A stretch of 64,000 bases of DNA, taken from NCBI GenBank assembly GCA_034509925.1, contig CM067533.1, forward strand, positions 4,712,035 through 4,776,034, written 5' to 3'. Below the pieces are notes generated by a model that did not search any database, had not been told where the DNA came from, and saw nothing but the letters and a program-made list of their open reading frames with translations. A program made the translations under genes and the position numbers. Origin of the DNA: Hirudinaria manillensis. Taxonomy: Eukaryota > Annelida > Clitellata > Hirudinida > Hirudinidae. Of the stretch, positions 1 through 12,100 are shown piece by piece (position 1 is the stretch's first letter; each line of letters opens with the position of its first letter).

Positions 1-40
1 GCGTTTGTATTTCTAAAAACGGCAATTTGAAGATACAAAC

Positions 41-407
41 TTGGTCTGACTCCAGCTAAATATGCGGGGCCTGGTGGATCTACGGTGGCAACGAAAGTCG
101 GTTTTACTCCCTGAAGGGTCATCCCGTAACCCCAGTGGTGATCTGCTTCAAGTTTCAAGAATTTCAATCTCGATATCACAGATATTGTCGGAGTGGAAAC
201 GGAATTGGATCTTGCAAGAGTTTTTATCGTTTCGTCGGACATTGAAGACACGTTGAATCCATCGAGTTCGAGCAACTGATCGCCTGGGCACAAACCACTT
301 TGGTGGGCGATGCTGTCCTTTTCGACAGAAATTACATACGAGGGTCCTTCTCCGAATATACTGAAACCGTAGGATTCTGGCCAGTTCCTCCTCAAAATGT
401 CATTCAT
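41..407 (-). CDS. Tandem-PDZ scaffold protein, delphilin-like; 5' coding exon only (partial)
   Basis: A start codon at 407 (minus strand) is preceded by an in-frame stop, so this is the first coding exon. It reads about 122 codons to a plausible GT donor just below 41, and the gene continues beyond the left edge. Residues about 8-75 form a PDZ domain: the carboxylate-binding loop is YGFSIFG and the later signature is SGLCPGDQLLELDG. A second PDZ begins with WGYGMTLQG and reaches AGVRP at the splice site. Two closely packed PDZ domains with a GWPE(D/S)-(F/Y)GF-like start resemble delphilin (GRID2IP), a postsynaptic glutamate-receptor delta-2 scaffold; that name comes from memory of the family. 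It could instead be another multi-PDZ scaffold of the whirlin/harmonin kind. The PDZ calls are firm; the orthology is moderate. The gene is divergent from B9D1. Confidence 0.65.
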
Positions 408-1297
408 TGTTTATTGAGGCTGAGAAAGACAACTTCGCTCCTACAGGCAGAAACACGAATTAGATTGGGCTGGTCGAGAATTCATTTATTATTGATGAAC
501 CATTTCTGCTGCCTGATGTTATCTCACTCATTTTTCAACAAAAGACCAATTCATCGTTCTCGGTTAAAATCGCAATTATAACCAAAATGTCCCGAATACA
601 TGTTTCGAATTAGTTTTGTTTCGATTAATTTTCATTCTATACAGTTTGCCATGTAAGAGTGACAAACGACCCAGATAAGATGAGGCTAGAAAAGAGGATA
701 TATTGGAGAAGGGAGGGAATAAGAAGCAATTTTGGCTTTTTAAGCCACGGCCTTGGAGAGACTCAAAAAAGCCACCTCATTAAGTTCTCTTGTGTCGGCA
801 AAAGCTGAAAGGACTATCTTGATTCTAAGGCTCGTTGATTCTTCAAACTATTTAGAATACAAAAATGCATTATTAATTTGAAAGAAAATAATTAATTTAT
901 TTATCACTCCAAATGTTTCTGTTATGAAATTGCCAAGGATTTGCTTCTGCATTACCAGTTCAATAAAAGGAAAACAGTTAATTTAAATTGCCCCATCATC
1001 TCGTCTAGACTTTGGTCTATTAAGTTAAATATTATTTAATATTATTGTCCAATATTTATGACTCAACACCCTCAAAATTCCTTGTTAATAGTTGTGTCAA
1101 TGCGATGACGGTTAATGGATGTTGAAGCTCGTGAAATTATTAGAATTGCATACAATTTAAATGCAACATTTTAAATTTTAAATATTCACTTTAGTGGTTT
1201 TGACAAGTTCGATACTATTTAAATAATTTATAACGCATAAGTATCAAATTTTAGCCGTCACCTTGGAGACCATAATTAAGCTTTGGTTCCAGTGCGA
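408..1297. other. Shared upstream region of two divergent genes
   Basis: About 890 bp between the start codons of the PDZ gene (minus) and B9D1 (plus). It is AT-rich, with no convincing ORF. The side next to 407 must carry the 5' UTR of the PDZ gene. A candidate RFX X-box close to the B9D1 ATG is listed separately. I see no clear TATA box for either gene, and nothing else I can name. Confidence 0.5.
1257..1270 (+). promoter_or_regulatory. Candidate RFX X-box upstream of B9D1
   Basis: The 14-mer GTCACCTTGGAGAC matches every position of the nematode X-box consensus RTHNYYWTRRNRAC and lies 28 bp before the B9D1 start codon. RFX factors drive ciliary genes through X-boxes, and B9D1 is a known X-box target class. 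The right half-site is imperfect compared with the symmetric mammalian motif. Confidence 0.5.
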
Positions 1298-2256
1298 ATG
1301 GCTCTACATACGGAAAACGTATTTTTACTGATGGTTAACGGCCAAATTCAAAGTCTCGAAGTGGGAATAAATTATGACTATTGCAAATATTCTAACTTTC
1401 AAGTTGTTTGTTAATATTTTCAGTTTCCTCAATACGATGATATTTACTGCCGATTTCAGTACGCTTTCGGTCAAGATTGGGATGTGGCATCTGTATGACA
1501 TTTTAAAAAATGTTTTAAAGTTTGTAATAATGATAAATCAAATTCGATTTAAAGGGCATTGAAGAAGGATTGACTCAAACGGTCAAGAAAAGCGAGGATG
1601 AGAATCAGATATTCACACTTAACTTTCCAATCGATATTGGGTTTAAAAGCACCAATCCATATGGATGTAAATATTAACTGCATACAAAAAAGTTCAAATA
1701 AGGTGAATGTTACAAATTTTTTCTAGGGCCAAGACTTATTATTCATGCCTACGGCTACGACCTGTTTGGAAAAGATATTATTCGAGGATATGGAATGGTG
1801 CACATTCCAACCATTCCAGGGAGGTAAGAAGATACAGTCGCAATCTTCATAAAAAAATGAATTAAAAGTTCTTTGAGCAAATGCATTTACAGACATACAA
1901 AAACAATTACATTATTCGTTCCTGAGCCATCGTCACAGGCCCAGCAATTTATTGGATGGATAACAAGTCGTAGACCAGAGCTTATTAACCCTAGAACTGT
2001 TGGTGAAGGAGAGGGCAGAGAAGGTTAAGATTTAAAAAATTTTTGGGATTGAGATACAATTATCTCAATTGAGAATTATTGCTCCATAATTTTAATTTTT
2101 AATTGAATTTGTTAAAACTTTGATTCAGTTACCAGGATGAAATCTCAGGGCAAAGCAACCATTGTATTTAATGTGATCACAAAGGATTTGATGCAGATGG
2201 GATATAACATAAACTCTGAAATTGCAAATAATTTCAGTTCAACAAATATAATCTAA
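1298..2256 (+). CDS. B9D1: B9 domain-containing protein 1 (ciliary transition-zone protein)
   Basis: Six exons: 1298-1360, 1424-1492, 1555-1666, 1727-1823, 1893-2023 and 2129-2256. They join into 200 codons (199 aa plus stop), close to the 204 aa of human B9D1. The N-terminus carries VFLLMVNGQ. The B9 (C2-like) domain follows, with FPQYDDIYC, GQDWDVA, NFPIDIGFKSTNPYG, GYDLFGKDIIRGYG and VHIPTIPGR, and then GEGREVTRMKSQG near the end. In the family, B9D1 works with B9D2, MKS1 and tectonic proteins in the MKS module at the ciliary transition zone, gating entry of membrane proteins. All introns are about 60-110 nt with GT-AG ends; the first donor, gtggga, is weak, but the frame and homology fix it. 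The gene is divergent from the PDZ gene and converges on hemicentin. Confidence 0.95.
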
Positions 2257-2749
2257 AGAGCCTGTGTTTTTGTCGTTGTTATGACCGAGAAACATTGCAA
2301 TCAATTCCATGGTACTTTTATGAATTTGGTGAACCAACTCTTCATTGTCTTAAATCTAAATTTCCAACTTTGTTACTGCAGTAATGCAAGGTGAACCCAT
2401 TTAAGCATAAACCAAGCCTTAAACTGATGCCCCATAAACTAGCCCCCTAAGTCTGAGTTAACCCATGTCTCACAAGGGACAAGCAATGTACATTAACAGC
2501 ATTTATTGTCTCAAAATTGAGTTTGTCGAGTGATGGAACAATTTTGGAAGCATCTAATCTGTCATTGGATCTCAATAGCACAATTCTAGACATCATGGTG
2601 ACAAATGTCCCATATCGGCTGAAATAGTTACTTGTGACATAAAACTACACCAAAAATTTTGTTACAAAATTTAAAAAAAAATACGTTTCACCACTTAGGT
2701 CTAGTTAAAAATGTCTGTACAATGACATTGAAACATGAAGGCACATGAC
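2257..2749. other. Convergent 3' intergenic region between B9D1 and hemicentin
   Basis: About 490 bp holding the 3' ends of two convergent genes. TTTATT at 2502-2507 reads AATAAA on the minus strand, about 245 nt after the hemicentin stop, and is the best polyadenylation-signal candidate there. I see no canonical AATAAA for B9D1, and no ORF worth calling. Confidence 0.45.
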
Positions 2750-3128
2750 TTAGTAAGGGTACTGAGCGACTGAAATGTAGAGCATGAATGAGGTGTTGTA
2801 GACGACACCTCTCCTCCTGTGATCTATCGATCGAGAATCCACCTTCATTTTGTACATTTTCTTTTCTCTCAGAGCACGCAGAGTGTGCACCACTCCTTTG
2901 CCATTTTCTAATCGAATGGCAAAAGGGAATTCTTTGTCAACTCCGACAATTTGGAAGGTCGTCTGCGGGAGGTGATTGTTGTCCTGGTCGTATGCCACCA
3001 GCCTCACCAGGTCCCTGTTTGCCGGGATTCCGCTTGGGAGGGCAATGAGGTGGTATTCTAGCACATCCTTATATCTCTTTCCAGGAGGACAAACAACTCC
3101 AGGTGTCAAACAATTTAGGGTGCAATGT
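2750..3128 (-). other. HMCN1: Hemicentin fibulin-type C-terminal module (last exon)
   Basis: The last exon reads 126 codons including the stop. It starts [19 protein letters not shown] and contains [31 protein letters not shown] and [13 protein letters not shown], the final stop following. The layout (Cys-rich start, a beta-sandwich of about 110 residues, an ending like LFIFVSAE) fits the fibulin C-terminal domain used by hemicentins and fibulins for assembly. Confidence 0.9.
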
Positions 3129-6100
3129 CTGCAATATTGTTTGACATATTAAAATGCACTTAATATTTAAATAAACAATTTAATACTTCAATAAACAATA
3201 TGCTTAACTTTTCATATAATATCTGCAAAAGCAAAATAAATTGACTAACATCATCTTAAATGTCACATCAAAACCATCATAAACATAGTTGAAGTGGTTC
3301 ATGCGAACAAAGCATAAATATCATCCCCTACCCTGAAAGAGCATCTCTTTCATAATTTGGAGGACAGGTGATGTCAACACATTCATAATCTCCTCTCTTG
3401 TTGAAGCATTTTTGATTGGCACCACAGTTAATCTTACTTTCAGTACATTCATCAATATCTGTGATATCAAAAATTTTAATTTGTATTACATCTGGGAATT
3501 GTTAAATATCCAATATCAATATCAACCAATTTGTACATATGACACAGTTGAGTATAAATTATTGAAGTGACACTGTTTCATTACCTATGCATGTCCTCTT
3601 GTTTGGTGAAAGTTTGTATCCTGATGGACAAATGCAATAGTAACTCCCAGGTACATTCCTACATCCATGCTGACATCTTGTCTTCTTTTGACATTCATCA
3701 ATATCTTTAATTAACGTTAATTTATTATTATTATTATTATCAACTCATTACCACCAATAAGAAGTCATTTATATTCATAATGATTTACATTAATTTTGTT
3801 TATACCAACCAATGCACTTCCCCTGACTTGGCATGTAGCCCTTCGGACAGACTTCATTGAGTTTGTTGCCAATGCAAGGTTTCCCTCCAGGTTTTGGCAA
3901 ACATTTGGAGGTTGGAAGTTTCATCTGATTGTTGGTGTTGTAACTTGTCACTGCATCGAGATATTATCAGTGACTAATTTATCATTTAATTAAACAATTT
4001 AGTTAGTTAGAGCAATATTATGGTAATTCATGGATTTAATATTAAATAGCTAATATTAAATTTGCAACACTAGATATAGGATTTGTGCCCAGCTAATATT
4101 AAATTTGCAACACTAGATATATCTTAAAGATATTGTTTTAAGATATGAAAATAGGTAATTATGAGTAGTTTACTACTGCAATGGCTATAAATCTCCTGAA
4201 AGACGTTCAATTTAGTTTAAATAAAAACATAGATTAAATAAAATTAAATACACTTAAGTAAGACTGAGAATTTCAAGAGACTATAAACTCAGTTTAAAAA
4301 ACAAAATGATTGCTACTATTTAAACCTGCACATGATATCTTGTCCGGCAACAGTTTTTGTCCTGGTGGGCAGATACATCTAAAACCCCCGACGGTGTTTT
4401 CGCATTTGTGTGAACACGGATTCTTGTTTCCAATGCATTCGTTTATATCTGAAATTTATGAATTTCATTTAAACAAATTTTTAGTGCCTTATTCTTATAT
4501 TATTTTGTTAATATTTACAATATTATAATATTTATAACATTTTATTTTTTCATTGATGCATAATTGATGTATTATTAAAATTAGTTAATTACCTATGCAA
4601 CTGTCATTGTTTGGAGATTTGTAGAAACCTCTGGAGCAACTGCAAAAGAAACTTCCAGGGGTGTTGATGCAAACCTGGTTGAACTTACAATTGCTGAGAC
4701 CCATTTTGCATTCATCAACATCTACAATGGGTGAATGAGATATTTAATAATAATGTTTCAATGAATTCACCTGAATTAATTTAATTTCCAAAGTTCGTGA
4801 ATGAATTCTGAAATTTCTGACTGTTTCTTATTTTAAGAACTTTCTGACCTATCCACATCTTTATTCAATTATTTCCCCATGTCAAGATCTATAAATTATT
4901 ATTAGTTATGAATCCAATCCTAATTGTGAATTTGAGAGGCCTTGAATGCTTAAGTAATGTTGTAATGTACATCAGCATCATCACTTAAAAGCATAAAGTC
5001 AATTTGAACTCTAAAAAATACGCACCAATGCACGATCCATTTGAAGAATGAACAAATCCAACTGGACAGTTATTGACACATGTGAAACCTCCTGGTTTGT
5101 TCTGACATGTTTGACCATACAAGCAATTATGCTTGCTCTCCAAGCATTCATTTATATCTGCATTTGATTGATCAGTTATAAACACATTACAATGATTGCT
5201 CATGATTACATGATTCTCTTATTTTTTAAAGAATCATTTCTAAGAACTGACCTATGCAGTTGGTATCAGATGCTTTCCTGAATCCACCTGGACAAGAACA
5301 CCTGTAGCTTCCCACAGTGTTGTGACAATCATGGCTGCACAGGTGAGTTGACTCGCATTCATTTATGTCTGCAAATTGAAATAGGAATTGCAAACAATAT
5401 CATTTAAAAATAATTTAATTTTAATAAATAATTTTCAAATGCAACAATCATGGCCGATCATCAATAACAAGTTGTGGACACCCATAAGCATCAACAATGC
5501 TTGTAATTATGATATAATTTCATTCAATTACAAACCTTCGCATTTAGATTTTGAAATAAGTTTGAAGCCTTTTTTGCATGAACACCTGTACGAGCCAGGC
5601 ATGTTGTGGCAGTGGTGGTCACAGACATTTGCAATTTCCTGACATTCGTTAATATCTGCACAATGTACTTTCATTGTTATTAATTTACTGAATAAACAAT
5701 TATTGGTACATATGAATTCTTTATTGTAAGTCCTATATTTATTTGTTCATTATCATAATTTTCTCGGTAATTCCTTCAGAATGATTGAAACTATTTCATT
5801 GATTTGAATAATTGAAAAATTTCAGAACATAAAAAAAACATAAAAAAGAAACTTGGTAAAATTAGGTAGTAATTTAGAGGATGGCAAAGATATATTGGAA
5901 ATTAGTCAACACTACCTTCACACGTTTGCGTCAGGTAAGTTCTCCTGAAACCATCGCCGCACCTCTGCACGCATTTGTACGACCCGATGGTGTTTATGCA
6001 TTGCTGATTCGACATGCATTGGAATGTATTCAATTCACATTCATCCACATCTGAAAGTGCATTCCATTTGAAGGTGGTGGCAATTGACTTTGAATAAATG

Positions 6101-9100
6101 TTTGACTTTACCATTGCAAAGCTTCCCAGTTGCATCCAATGAGTAACCATTGGGACAACTGCACGAGTAACTTCCAATGTTGTTGAGGCAGAAATGGGAA
6201 CACGGGTTCATGTGAATGCATTCATCCTCATCTAAGGAATGTCAAATGAGATGATTGTTCAGAGATCTTCATGAATCATAATCAAATTAAATCTTAAAGC
6301 AAACAAAATATCAATAAACACTCTCAAAATATTTCTAAAACTTCATACATTAAAGACAGTTTCATTGTTGAAGTTTTTTCTACAAAAAGGAAATAATCAA
6401 AAATTAACTCTGCAATTAACCTCTGCAATACGGCCCCTCAGGATCTAGGAGGAAACCAGGTGGGCATTGGTTGCTTGGATCACCTAATTTTGATTTCCAA
6501 ACGTTTGTACAACCACCAAATAATGGATCATTAACTCGATAATGAACGACCTTTAGAAATGTGTGTCACGAGTCTGCAGTCGAGTTTGTTGTTGAGTTCA
6601 TCAAAGAACAAATGAATGTCTTCAGCCATCAACTTCTGGACGAGGAAAGGCATTTTTCCGTAGTCGGGACTGTACTTTATGGAATGGTTCCATGCGTAAG
6701 GCAGGTGAGAATCGTCGACTGTGAATTGTCTCGATGAATAACCATATAGAGAACCTATGCAGAAAACATGATGTTTCTAAAATTATAATGTTTCAAACTC
6801 ACATAGTACTTTCATTATTTTTTATTCATTATTTCCATCAATATTACAAATGATGATTATCAACACCACCCACCTGGACCATCCTGCACATAATTATCTG
6901 AGAATGGAATGATAGAGATCATGGAATCGTCCAAACTTTCTATTGAATTTCCTTCCAGAACAACATCAAAACTGAGTTCCCCATCTGAATTAATTCCATG
7001 TGATGTCTGGATCATCTTCAATACTTCACCTTAAAAATTTTTGATTGGATAAAAACAATAATTATAATAATAATGAAAAAGAGATTAATGAAGATCGATC
7101 AGAAGTAGCACATCAACAACTGACAATGATAACAGTTGATAACAGGAAATGATTTTAAATAAATAATACAAATTCAGACAAAATCGCTGAAAACCTGTGG
7201 CAAACTCGACTTGAGATTCTTTGACAAAGTTCCCCTGAGTTAAAGTAAAACCATTTGCAGCCTTTCCAACTTCTGTGGCAGTCGTCCAAAATACTGGACT
7301 CAGGACAGAGATGAGGGGCTTTAAGCTGTGAACTAGAAATAAAACAGTGACATTTTAGAAATCTCTTTCATTCATTAATTCAATCTTGCATTATATGTGA
7401 AAGTTTCTCTTCCAGTCACTCACGGGCAGTTTTGGATAGATTGGATATCGAACCATCTATGATTGTCCCCGTGACATCCCTGGATATGTTGACCAGCATC
7501 AAGCCGTTCAATTCCTCCTGATTCAGAACTCCAGTGATACTTGCTCTGGCAACTTGGGGCAGAATAGCTGCAAAAAATGAGATTGATTTTGCTACTCAGA
7601 CTTTCAAGAACAACCATGAAACTGAAAGGTTGTCAAACATTCATGATATCATAGCAAATGGCAACCACTAAAGTTTATGTCCACTTTGCATTGCAAAGTA
7701 GGCTGGCATCTTCCAGACTTAACTATTTCAAGTGGCCAATATTTCTTATAACTAGACTTTGAATATCTTAAATGCAACATTAAATCAATATAAGATGGAA
7801 GACCTTTGCAAGGATGCACGTTGCACTTCTTCATTTGATCAGCATCGCCAGGACACGAACTGCCGCCAAACAAAGGCAGACGACAAACTCTCTGCCTCTG
7901 TTGAAAACCCCCATCGCAGGACTTGCTGCATTCTGTCCAAGGACTCCATGTACTCCATTTACCATCAACTGGAATTATTGGTTTGCATTTGTTATAATTG
8001 TTTTTATTGTCCTGCTTATAACATTAAAGAAATTTTCAATTCACTAATGTAATCATGCCCTTATTAAAGAAATATGATGAATGTCGTACTGAAATCAGTA
8101 TTTGTTCTGTTTTCATAAGAAATCTGTTAATCTGATAAAATAATGAAGTAATGAATTTTAATTGTCCAATCACGATCTTCTACCTGCACATCTTTGAGGA
8201 TTGCATGAATCAGTTTCTTGGCTTGAACCTATGCACGTCCTTCCGTTGTGACGAGGCATCGGATTCGTGCAAGTCCTGAATCTTCTCCTCTGCCCACCAC
8301 CACAAGTCAACGTGCAGTCCCCCCAAGGCGACCATTCTGCCCAGTTTCCATGAACTTCAAACGGTAGAGGTCGTCGTTAATAATTCAGCAGATGTTTCCC
8401 ATCCATCCGTCCGTCCATCCACCCACCCGCCCAAACAACTTCAAACAATGTTTAAAATAAATTTATACTTGGACAATCTTCTTTGTTGCAGTAATCGATT
8501 TGGAGATCAGAACCCAAGCAAAACTGCCCATTTCTCGACGGAGGGGGATGATCGCATCTTCGTCTCCTGTTTCTCATTCCCCCACCACATGAAAGCGTGC
8601 AACTGCTCCACTCTGTCCACGATCCCCAATTACCATTTACTGGAAGTGCAAAAAATTGATATAATGTCAATGAACCTTAGTAATTTCAATGTTATAAAAG
8701 TTTTATAAATGTTCATAATAAGGATCCACCACAAACATTTTAGATCCACTTTTAATTTTACTATGCATCATCGAGGCAAAGGCTTGATATTGCATAACTG
8801 ATACTCAATAATATAAGTTAATGCCCATTACATAACAAGATGGTTAGAATTCATCAATTACATCTCAGTGGAAAATATTTCTTGGATCATTAAACTTTAT
8901 TATTGAAAAGAGTTAAGCATAAAGAAATCAGGGATTCATTAAGAAAACCAACTTTCGCAGTCTGCAATTTTGCAGGCCTTTCGGTCGATTTGTTGGCCTG
9001 TACATTCGGAACCACCGTGAGCAGGAGAAGGATTGTTACAAAGTCTCTGCCTTTCCTGCATACCTTCTGAACATGTTTCACTGCATTGACTCCAATCAGA

Positions 9101-12100
9101 CCACATTCCCCAACCCCCATTTACTAGGAAAGAGCAAAATTCAAAATCAAAATGACTGAGCCTTAAAAAGTGAAACTTCGTTGTTGGATGTTTGAGGAAA
9201 GTTTAAAGTCAACAGACCAGGACACGGTTTGGAGTTGCACTCCACCTCGTCGTGGCTCGGACCTAGGCACGGTCGACCTCCGAACTGGGGACCGGGGTTA
9301 CTGCAATCCCGAGTTCTCGTTCTAATTCCGCTTCCGCATGTAAGACTGCACTCATTCCAGTTCGTCCACTCGCTCCAGTTCCCATCGACTTACGAGTAAA
9401 GAATCAAATCGTGTCGATCAAAATTATTTAAAATTTATTTAACGTTAAATGGACAATCATATTAACATTATTTATCCAAAGATAATATGAAAAGCATCTA
9501 ACTAGAAATAAAAAAGTATTTTACAAATAAATTATAATAATGTTAGTTACTTGGGCATGATTGCATCATGCAGTCCCTGGTTTCAGTGGAAGGACCCTGA
9601 CAAGTTCTGCCCCCATTTGATGGTTCAGGATTGTTGCATAATCTCTTTCTAATGGAGACACCTTCACCACACGATTCACTGCATTTTGACCAGGGTGACC
9701 ATAAGGAATATTGACCGTGCACTGCGTAAATCACATCATCAAGTATAAAACACAAGTTGATGCATTATTTTTTGAAGAATTCCTATTTGTGACTCAATTA
9801 TTTCATTAAATAGTAAATTAAACATTAAACCTTGAATGGTCAATTCAGCATCTGCTGATACGAAACCCATCATGTTCTTTGCAATGCATCGATAAGTACC
9901 AGAATCAGAAAGCTGTGCTGCTATAATTCTGTTTGAAATGAAATGAATTTGTTATATTTTCTAGCAGAAATTGAAATAATTCTAGGAGAGCTGAACTCAG
10001 ACCTCAATGAATTGTTTGGTAAAATAACAAATCTCTCTTCAGAGCTTAGTGTGGTGCCATCATTCCCAGTCCAAACAATTTGAGGCTCAGGCTCTCCTGT
10101 TGCTATGCAATCTATCGTCACTATTTTTCCCTGTTCAGATGTGATCCTAGATGGAGCCACCAGAAACTGAGGTGGTACTAAAGAAAGAAAAGGGAAAAAA
10201 TGGTCAAAACAAGAACATTAAAGGCCTATTTTAAAAAAAAGTGACTCCACCTCGAACATTTAGGGTTATACTTCCCTCAGAAGATCCTGCTTCATTTGTA
10301 GCAGCACATTTATAATCTCCCTCGTCTTCAGGCTTCAGTAATTAAGTCGCATTGAATAAATCAATTAAATAGTTTTATGACAACTTCTAATTTCTTATAG
10401 AGATGCAAATAATATGATATATACTAATATAATAAATAACTTAATAATGGCTAAAATCCGTAGTGGAGATGAAACAAAATTATCTTGATTATTTAACTTG
10501 ATTACATGATTATCTATTTGGTTCATCCAACTCCATTTAATAAACATCAATCACCTTGGCATTATAAATAATCAGAGAGCCATTTTGAAGAGAGCGAACT
10601 CTTTCGGACATATGCAAAGTTTTTGAATTTTTTGTCCATAATATGACTGGGTGAGACTCGACATTTTGAACAAAACAGTTGAGAGAAACACTTTCTGAGA
10701 TGTTTACAGACTCCACTGAAGCTTCCACAAGTATCTTTGGAGGGACTATAAAACATTTAAGATAAGTAAACTTTGTGGCCTGCAAAGATGAAGTCAAACC
10801 TTTCACTTTGATGAACGCAACGGCTTCCTTGCTTCCTGCTGCATTCTCGGCTACGCACGAGTAAATTCCTTCATCATTTTTCGATGCATCATCAATCACC
10901 AACTTGCTTCTGCCATTTATGTTTCTTGTCACTGGAACAATCCATTTTACAATTCATTTGATAGAAAGAAAATCATTTTTAATTGACTCACCTCTGTACA
11001 CTCTGTTATGCTTCATTACAGGTCTGATCTCTAACCATATTGAATTGATTTAGAAATAATGTAAAAAAAATGAAAGTGATACAAAACATATTTTTAAAAT
11101 TTTAGGTATTAATCATTATTCCATCATTTGGATCCTCTGGCTATTTGATTAACAGCTATTTGACAAATAAATAAAAGAATCACTAATCTCTAATGCTAGT
11201 CTTACTGCATTACATCATAACTTTTATAATATATAATTTTGTAATTATACCATTAAATTCAGTGTCATTAATCTTCCAATGCACTTGTGGAGGTGGGATG
11301 CCATCAGCTTCACAATCAAGTTCAATTTTTCCATTCAAATTGACCTCTGAATTTTTTGGAGCCACCAGGAAAGTGGGAGAAGCTTTGATATAAATGCATG
11401 TCAATTAAATCAACTTCAGTTACAGTCTGTCTGTATTTTAACCTTTGCAGTATTAGGTAACCAAACAGTTTTATGAATCATCCTCACGATAATAAAATGT
11501 TCAAAATTTAAACTTTTCACATAAAAAAGTGGTTCACCATAAACTTTAACAATTATTTCTTTTGAATCCCTGCCAACATCATTTCTAGCAATGCAAACAT
11601 AACTTCCAGCATCACCACTCTGGGAATAAAGAAATCCATACTGAGACAAAAAATTGATTTCCAAATAACAGCTGATTGTACATCTGTACCTGAGTATGAT
11701 TGATGATCAAGTGATGCTGGTCTTCAATGCTATTCGACGAGAAAAGAACTTTGCCTTCACGAATCCAACTCATGGTTGGTCGAGGGATGCCAAACGCCCT
11801 ACAGGGCAAAATTAAGGTCTCTCCTTCATTGACGCTGAAGGTTCTTTCTCCTTCCTCAATCATGGGTGGCACTGATTATGAAACAAAAAATATTAATTAA
11901 TACTAAAATAATTAATACTAATAAATAAAAATTGCAGATATTTCTAAATGCTAAACAAACAATATCTTCTAAATACATTAAAAAACAGCAATAACATAAA
12001 CACAAACAGAATCATAACAACTTGAATAACCTTGAACTGAAACATTTATTTCATAATTTGCTTTACCAGCTGAATTCTCAGCAACACAAGTGTAAAGGCC

